Origin: Anopheles merus
Lineage: Eukaryota; Arthropoda; Insecta; Diptera; Culicidae
Length of the DNA: 64,000 nt
Assembly (NCBI RefSeq): GCF_017562075.2
Contig: NC_054083.1
Span: 12,351,607-12,415,606 of the forward strand
Direction of reading: 5' to 3'
Shown here: positions 57,726 to 64,000 of the stretch, in pieces
How the letters are laid out: each line of letters opens with the position of its first letter
How positions within the stretch are numbered: the stretch's first letter is position 1
The notes under the pieces: generated by a model
What the model saw: the letters and a program-made list of their open reading frames with translations, nothing else
Told to the model about the DNA's origin: nothing
The model's database searches: none
Translations under genes and position numbers: made by a program

Positions 57726-60700
57726 TCGAGTATCAATACTCGAACAATTAAAATTATATGTTCCATGTGAAGCGTCTTTCGTCAAGTCCTTTGCTATTAG
57801 ACTTCGTCCTTGGGTATTAGTAGATCGCCAAATTACACATTACGTATTTCACAATCCTATAAACTCTATGACCGGTACTCTAAATCATCTAGTAATGTTT
57901 TTTTGACTTCAATGAATCGTTTAAGGTGTTTTGATACCGAGCGCTTTGGTAAGATTAGTATAAGTACATATTTATCCGCTACTAAATTACTAAATGTAGC
58001 TTAAATTTAAGAACCTTATTGGGCCAATTATTGTTGATAAGTTGAGCGTGAAATACAAATACAAATCTGCGGATTTGTATCGCAAGACTGCTACACACTC
58101 CAGAAAGTACACACTATTTGCACCTCAGAAACAGGCGGTTTGACAGAATAGATTTTAAAATTTCATCCACCGTTTTGGTTTTGAAAATCAAATCATAATG
58201 ACTTTTTAATTGTTTGTGAGCGAATTATTGATGCGCACTCTTGGTTGATCATATTCATCTAAAAAGGGTATATAGCCTACAACTTAAATTTTGTGTTTAA
58301 ACAATGGTTTGATGTTCAAAAAGGGGCTTTGTTTTAACTAATTACTTACTCAACGGTGGCATTACGTTTTTTCGATCGAATAGCTAAGGATTATACTTTT
58401 TCAGTCCGTTTTCCGGTTTTTTATTACTAAAGCTTTTTTATTATTTGGGATTAAGTATGTGTTTTAAAGAGTGGTAAAAAAGTGGTCTTCACAATTTCTG
58501 AAACATTTTCCTGCCATTTCTTTTAATTTGACGTATCCAGTTTCGAGAATGATAAAGTAAATCAACGCATCGTAAGTAATGATAAACGCTTATCGTCTAA
58601 CTGATTACGACTGCTTACTCAGCATCATTAGTGCCCAGCGTATTAGTGCCCCATTACCTAGCCATTAGTAAAACACGGTACAAATCACTGCTCATCAAAC
58701 CGTCCACCCTGTCTGCCCATCATACGCCGATAGTGATCGTGTTCACGGCTACCGTGCACCGGACGAACGACCATCGATTTCGCGCTGCAATCGCTGCATG
58801 GGCTGGTGCTTCTGCCCACTGCGGCAGACAACCTTGCTCACAACAGTAGCCACTCTGTGTGCATGCAGCGAGTTAGTGAGCCGCGTTTGCCGGGATGGGA
58901 TCCACTGTTTGCCGTGATGATCATGTGAAGTGATTTATGAGTGCATGCAGAAAGCATACCGATGCAACAAACAGCTGTCATCGATGGTTTTCTAATGGTT
59001 CAGATCGGGCGGTGCACGGATGGTCGTTGCTTAAGGTATGCCGGAGGAGACAAACTGCCTTTGAGCTGACTGATGGTGTTTGTTTATGAAGTGTATTTGC
59101 GCACGTAAAGGCCCTGTCAGTTGCGAATAGATAAATGAAAGAAGGGAGCAAAAAAATTGTAATAAGCACACTGGAGAGATTAAGTTGTTTTTCGCAATAG
59201 ATGCTTTGCTCTAAGACAAACATCGGGCGGAAAGTGTTTGATTAGTTTGCCTGCGCCATCCTTGGCGTGAGCACATCGGTATGCAAACGCGACTGTATTG
59301 CAACGAAATGCATCAAACTGCAAAACGAAAACACATCGCAAAAATGTGTATTTTTTTCTGCAAAACAAAGCAACTGCATTTCAAACAGTTGCTTTGGATG
59401 AAATACTTGATTGAACCGTTTTGCGCGAAAAGCACTTAGATGCAAAAGAATTGGCTCAATTAATACGTATCACATCATTTCCTGTACCCATTATTAACAA
59501 CATTACAAAACCGATTTACCTTTCGTAGCAGTAGATACGCCACCAAACATGCTGTTTGTTTTGCTCTCTGAACGATTTACGATTCCTTCCAGCGGTCAGC
59601 AGTCGTAAATCGAGGTCTTAGCGCCATCGTATCCCTTTTTGCATGCCTTGCGGAAAAGGGGATTCATTTCCCATATGTTTCCTCACCGCCATTTGACGCT
59701 TTCGTAACGACAAGAAGAAAACAAATTCTCCGAGAGTGCTGAAATGGCCGGAAGGAAGATGCACAAATAAATTCCCAGCTTAACGAAAGGCAGTGCAGCG
59801 GACCAACAGTATCGTCACGCTCGGGGTTGAGTGCTGTATTCTTCCGAAAAGCTGTCGATGGTGTAGAAATAACTTATCGTAAAAATCGTAAACAAATGAA
59901 GATATGAGAGTTTCCTTTCTGCTCGTACCGTATAAAATATTGTGTAAATCAATTACAACCAAACGATAGAAGGGGTTAGCAACGCTTCGCCACAGAACGT
60001 TGCCAGTTTGGTTCGCTGTTTGCCATGGCATCGTACACAAACGATCTGCTCCACACGTACACGAGAGCAGTGTGGAGATGACGTCGAGCCAGCAATCATG
60101 GCACGATCATCGGCGCTATCATTATGGATTATTATTATTTTGTTTCGATTTGTTGCATTACACCTTTGCTATTGATGTTTGTGTGGAATAATTTGTAGCT
60201 TTTTTTATGTTCAATGGAAGAGAGACGACACATTGCATCGCCAGAAGGTTGGTGAATTTTTTTTTGTCAAACAAAGCATAATATTGGTGGAATGTAATGA
60301 TGCTTTAAGGTATATTGAAATAAGTTTTCAAATTGGCTTTGAATCATGTGTAGGAACTGAGCAACATTTTCCATACAGACGAATTATTCTTGAATTAAAA
60401 CAATCGATGAGAAGAAATAATATCGAAGCTTTACTAAATATTTCACAGATTCGAAGATGCACTTTCCTGAAACAATGCAAAAAATAAGCACAAAACCACA
60501 CGAGACATTAAATTGTAGGGCTTTTTTCTCTCTTTCTCGTGTGCACCAGCCATTCAGCCGGTGCACGTTCCATCCGGGCGCATGATGAAGATCGCAAACA
60601 TCCATTTATTACGGCCCATAGACAGGACGCCGTCGATAACGATCGAAAAGCTGGCAGTATCGTCGAGAAAGCAGCCGCCTTGCAGTGGTGGGGGGCGGGG

Positions 60701-63700
60701 GGAGACCAAACCTACCAATACCTTATTTCACGTATGCTTGTGCGGTGAATGATCATCATAAAGCTGTGGCTTTTGGACACACGATGCCGGGTTTTGAGCA
60801 AAAACACAATAAGATCGAAGATCACTAATTGTTTATCCTTGTGCGCGTGGGGGCGGTCTGGACCGCGTTGGACCGAATGGCACCGAATACACTGGGGCAG
60901 AGTGAGAGGTCTCCGGGGTTGCGTTCTGCGACTACGATGTTGCGATATCGATATTGAGATGTAGAGATGCTGCCAGAATCATGAAGCGATTATTGCGGAT
61001 GGAAAGTGCGCGTGGCGTTGCGTTGCGATCGTGCCATATTTTGCCATCGCCACCCATTTCACTCGGCCGGGTCGGATACTTTTTCACCAGCAGCAGGATG
61101 TGCATCGCAGCCAGCAATGATTATGACAAACATAAACCTTCGTAAGAGGAGAGCTGGGAGGGTGCTTGGAACTTAAGGGTCAGCTTGTGTCTGTAAGGCC
61201 AGTCGGTGTGTGCGCAGTATAAGTGAATGAACAATTTAAGGCAGGAGGGTTTTATTATACCTCCGGGCGATGTGAAAACGTTCCTTGTTGAAAGTGATAG
61301 AGAAACTGAGGCATAACCCTTACGAGAATGAATGTCAGATCAGTTATTTTTTGCTTCAAAGTGCATTTGTCCAGTGGAGCAGTGATGACCTTTTTCGATG
61401 CATACGATGAGAGAGCTTTACACGTGAGGATAAGTTTTAGGGACACTTCCTTTATACAATGCTATGAGGGAAGTGATCATTTGAGGCATTCATAGAAAAA
61501 AGTTTAATAACTTAGAAATATTAATTAAAAAAAGCTATAAATCTCTTAACATCATGCACTAGTTTCAGAACACTGATATATTCTGATTGTTAATTCTAAG
61601 GAAAACAGGTTTTAGTTTGTGTAAGTATTGTTTTCTAACTTTTGCACCTTCTGTACTAGAACAAATGGCACATTTCTTTTCCATCGGAGAAACAACAACA
61701 GCTCTCATATCTATGTTACATTTTATTGCATATGTCCAATCTACATTATACTAAAGGGATTAATAAATAAATTTAAAAGAAACAAAGAGTTTTGCGGTAT
61801 GAATGCCTAGGCAGTGCCATATTGCAAAAATGAAAAAAGTCCTTGCTATTTGAAAAAGAATAAAATTATTCTAATACCATTTCTCAATGAAATTTTGTTT
61901 AATAATAATAAGCAACATGAAAAAAGTATTTTTTTTTCTAAATCGATTATCTGCAAAATATCAGTTTTTGAAATATTGAAGCTCAGTAAATAATTGAACT
62001 ATACAAACCAGCTGATTCCGGTTATGTCTGTTGGAACCATAATATTTAGCGTAGGCGTGCTGGAAATTGTGATATAACTTTGCTTGTTTTATTCAAATAG
62101 CTGTAATAGTGTGATATTCTCTATCTCATTGGTCACTTCGAAGGAACTGCAGACTAAATAAAACCCGTAAGTTCTTTTAAACATTTATATATTTGAGACA
62201 AAGTTGAAACATATTGCGCGACAAACGCTCTTCGATTCGTTTCGATTTACTTATACAGCTAGCTTATAAGGTATAGTTTTTACCAAGTTGGTTTTTGTTT
62301 ATGCATAATACAAATAAAAAATAGACAGTAAGCAATGAAGGATCAAACGTGTTTTGTTTAGAACAAATGAACGAAAAGTTGTGCTCTCAATAATTGAAGT
62401 AAACTAAAACTATCCAAAGAACACTTACACAATAGCGTTGCATATAGTATGATAGGGAAACAAATCAGTGAAATAAATTTCAACTTAAAACGGTTCTTTC
62501 CGTTCCGGTAGTGTACTAGTGGCTAGCTAATTAAAACAGCAATAAAAAACAAACAAATAAACATACCAATAAACTACGTTAATCTATACATAGGATCATT
62601 ACACACGGTTGTACGAGGTGATTAATAATACTATGATACTTTGTTCGAGGCCCTCCGCAGCTAAAGTGTTCAACTGTTGTATCCTCATTCGCTGTGATCT
62701 CTGTGTTGTACTTGATTGCTTTTTGCTATTTAAGAAAGATTGATTTTTTTTTAGCAAATGCCGTTTTAAAAGAGAATATTGTTCATTTTGATGCATGAGT
62801 CAAAGTGCTCATCACGATTCCGCATCCCCTCTATCCACTAATGGCAACTTAAGAACACACAAATGTCGGTCTAGAACCGAAACGATGCACACTTAATTTG
62901 GGGAAGCATTTGCGTAAGTACGTTAATGCTGGGCCGGATCTGTAAGCCTATTTACAAATATTGACCGCTAAGAAACTCATACTGTATCATACTGTAATTT
63001 ATATTACTTTAATAGGATCACGCAAGTGCTGGTGCTATTCTGGTCAAATTTTAAAAATCGGTTTGATCGTCTTAAGTTAACAGTAGTATTTTAAAATTGT
63101 TCGATAAATAAAGTGTATGGTAACATTTGAAGGATGTTCTGCACAAACAACCTAACCTTTTGGTAGCACTTTTTAGCAAAGGAGTCGGTAAAACAAAACA
63201 TAATTAAATACAAAGGAATTCTATCCTATCACTAACACTCAGTAAGTATAGGCCATGGATTGGGGGAAAGGTTTGCAAGAGAGCAAGAGATGCCAAGGAT
63301 AATAGAGAGACAGGATAATTTTGTACGATTGTTTAGGTTCGAAACGTGATTGCATTGAGATCAGTTTATATAGAGCGCTTTTGTTTTCGGGAAGTTTCGT
63401 TTTAAAAAACATATTTTATGCATTAATAGTGACTGGTAGTTTGTGTCAGTGTTTTTGTTTTGCTAGCGTTGTTTTTTGTAAGAGCGCTTGGAATGTTTAG
63501 CATAATTACTACGCATTTAAATTTACACTACAAACTATTAAGTACCGTTTTGCAGTTTCATCAATCAAATTAACTTCATTTAATTTGAGCTAGCAAATAC
63601 AAACCAAATGTAAATATTGTACTTTTTAGCACTGGCAAGGCGTTTAGTTTTTCGGGACATGTTTTATGTCATGGACTCATGTACTGAGTTTAGTTTGATG

Positions 63701-64000
63701 ACTCATGTTTCTTCAAAGATCAATATTGACTTGAGAGAAATTCCATCCATTGGTGTGTATGAAAATTGGTTACTTTTCAAACCTAGATATATTTGTGCTT
63801 CTGTAAACTATATTGAAATTTGAAGCCATTTGAGCAAGAAATTAACGATCCAGTTCTAGTTAATTGTTCCACAACCGATCTGTTTGCTCGCAGGTGTAGG
63901 CGTTTTGGACGCCAAATGCAAGATGTGGTTGATCTTTTATTGTTAAATTTCGAAATACGGTCACATCGAATGGGTTCCGGTTCAAATTATACAACAATAC
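57726..64000. other. AT-rich DNA at the right end
   Basis: No gene supported in 6.3 kb. GC-richer islands occur near 58.7-59.0 and 60.5-61.2 kb. From about 62.1 kb the sequence has UTR-like character (AT-rich, several AATAAA and a TGTAAATA Pumilio-like motif at 63609), so it could be the untranslated end of a gene lying to the right, but nothing proves it. Confidence 0.45.

Noticed and set aside
1..64000. CRISPR arrays, bacterial operons, tRNA or rRNA genes
   Set aside because: No regularly spaced repeats, no operon structure, and the only tRNA-like sequences are the heads of SINEs; the DNA is insect nuclear.

Overview
The window is eukaryotic nuclear DNA from a dipteran insect, most probably an Anopheles mosquito. 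Five recognisable genes have short phased introns with GT/AG borders. Their conceptual proteins align closely, as far as I recall those families, with Drosophila orthologues. The AT-rich spaces between them hold dinucleotide tracts, tRNA-derived SINEs and TA-flanked MITEs. All identifications were made by reading, without a database search.

Layout. (1) 1-21530, minus strand: Abl tyrosine kinase. Seven coding exons can be placed; the first (21386-21530) is separated from the SH3/SH2/kinase exons (4318-2332) by a ~17 kb intron, and the last exon runs off the left edge before the C-terminal actin-binding domain. The big intron carries two SINEs with target duplications, a 621-bp hairpin MITE, other repeat fragments and microsatellites. 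(2) 21.5-25.2 kb: Abl leader/promoter side with long (GA)n and (CA)n tracts. (3) 25200-26520: a possible 71-residue membrane protein (minus) divergent from MBF1 (plus). (4) 27526-28321, minus: proteasome beta-6 subunit. (5) 28.66-31.7 kb: a stack of nested MITEs. (6) 32091-33398, plus: prostaglandin E synthase 2 / Su(P) homologue. (7) 34.6-36.7 kb: a leader-like region with an upstream ORF, an MGC-starting ORF and a TATA-like box. (8) 36720-50112, plus: laminin alpha (LanA), 11 coding exons, about 3704 residues, including an 8.8-kb exon. (9) 50.1-64 kb: AT-rich DNA with no gene I can support, one SINE and a non-LTR retrotransposon tail.

The genes do not form an operon. Functionally they are a cytoplasmic kinase acting in adhesion and axon guidance, a transcription coactivator, a proteasome subunit, a mitochondrial/Golgi-type GST-fold enzyme and a basement-membrane protein. 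The least conventional content is the nested transposon stack at 28.7-31.7 kb, the long foldback at 15.4-16.1 kb, the unassigned small membrane-protein ORF beside MBF1 and the MGC ORF upstream of LanA. I found no convincing new multi-gene system.
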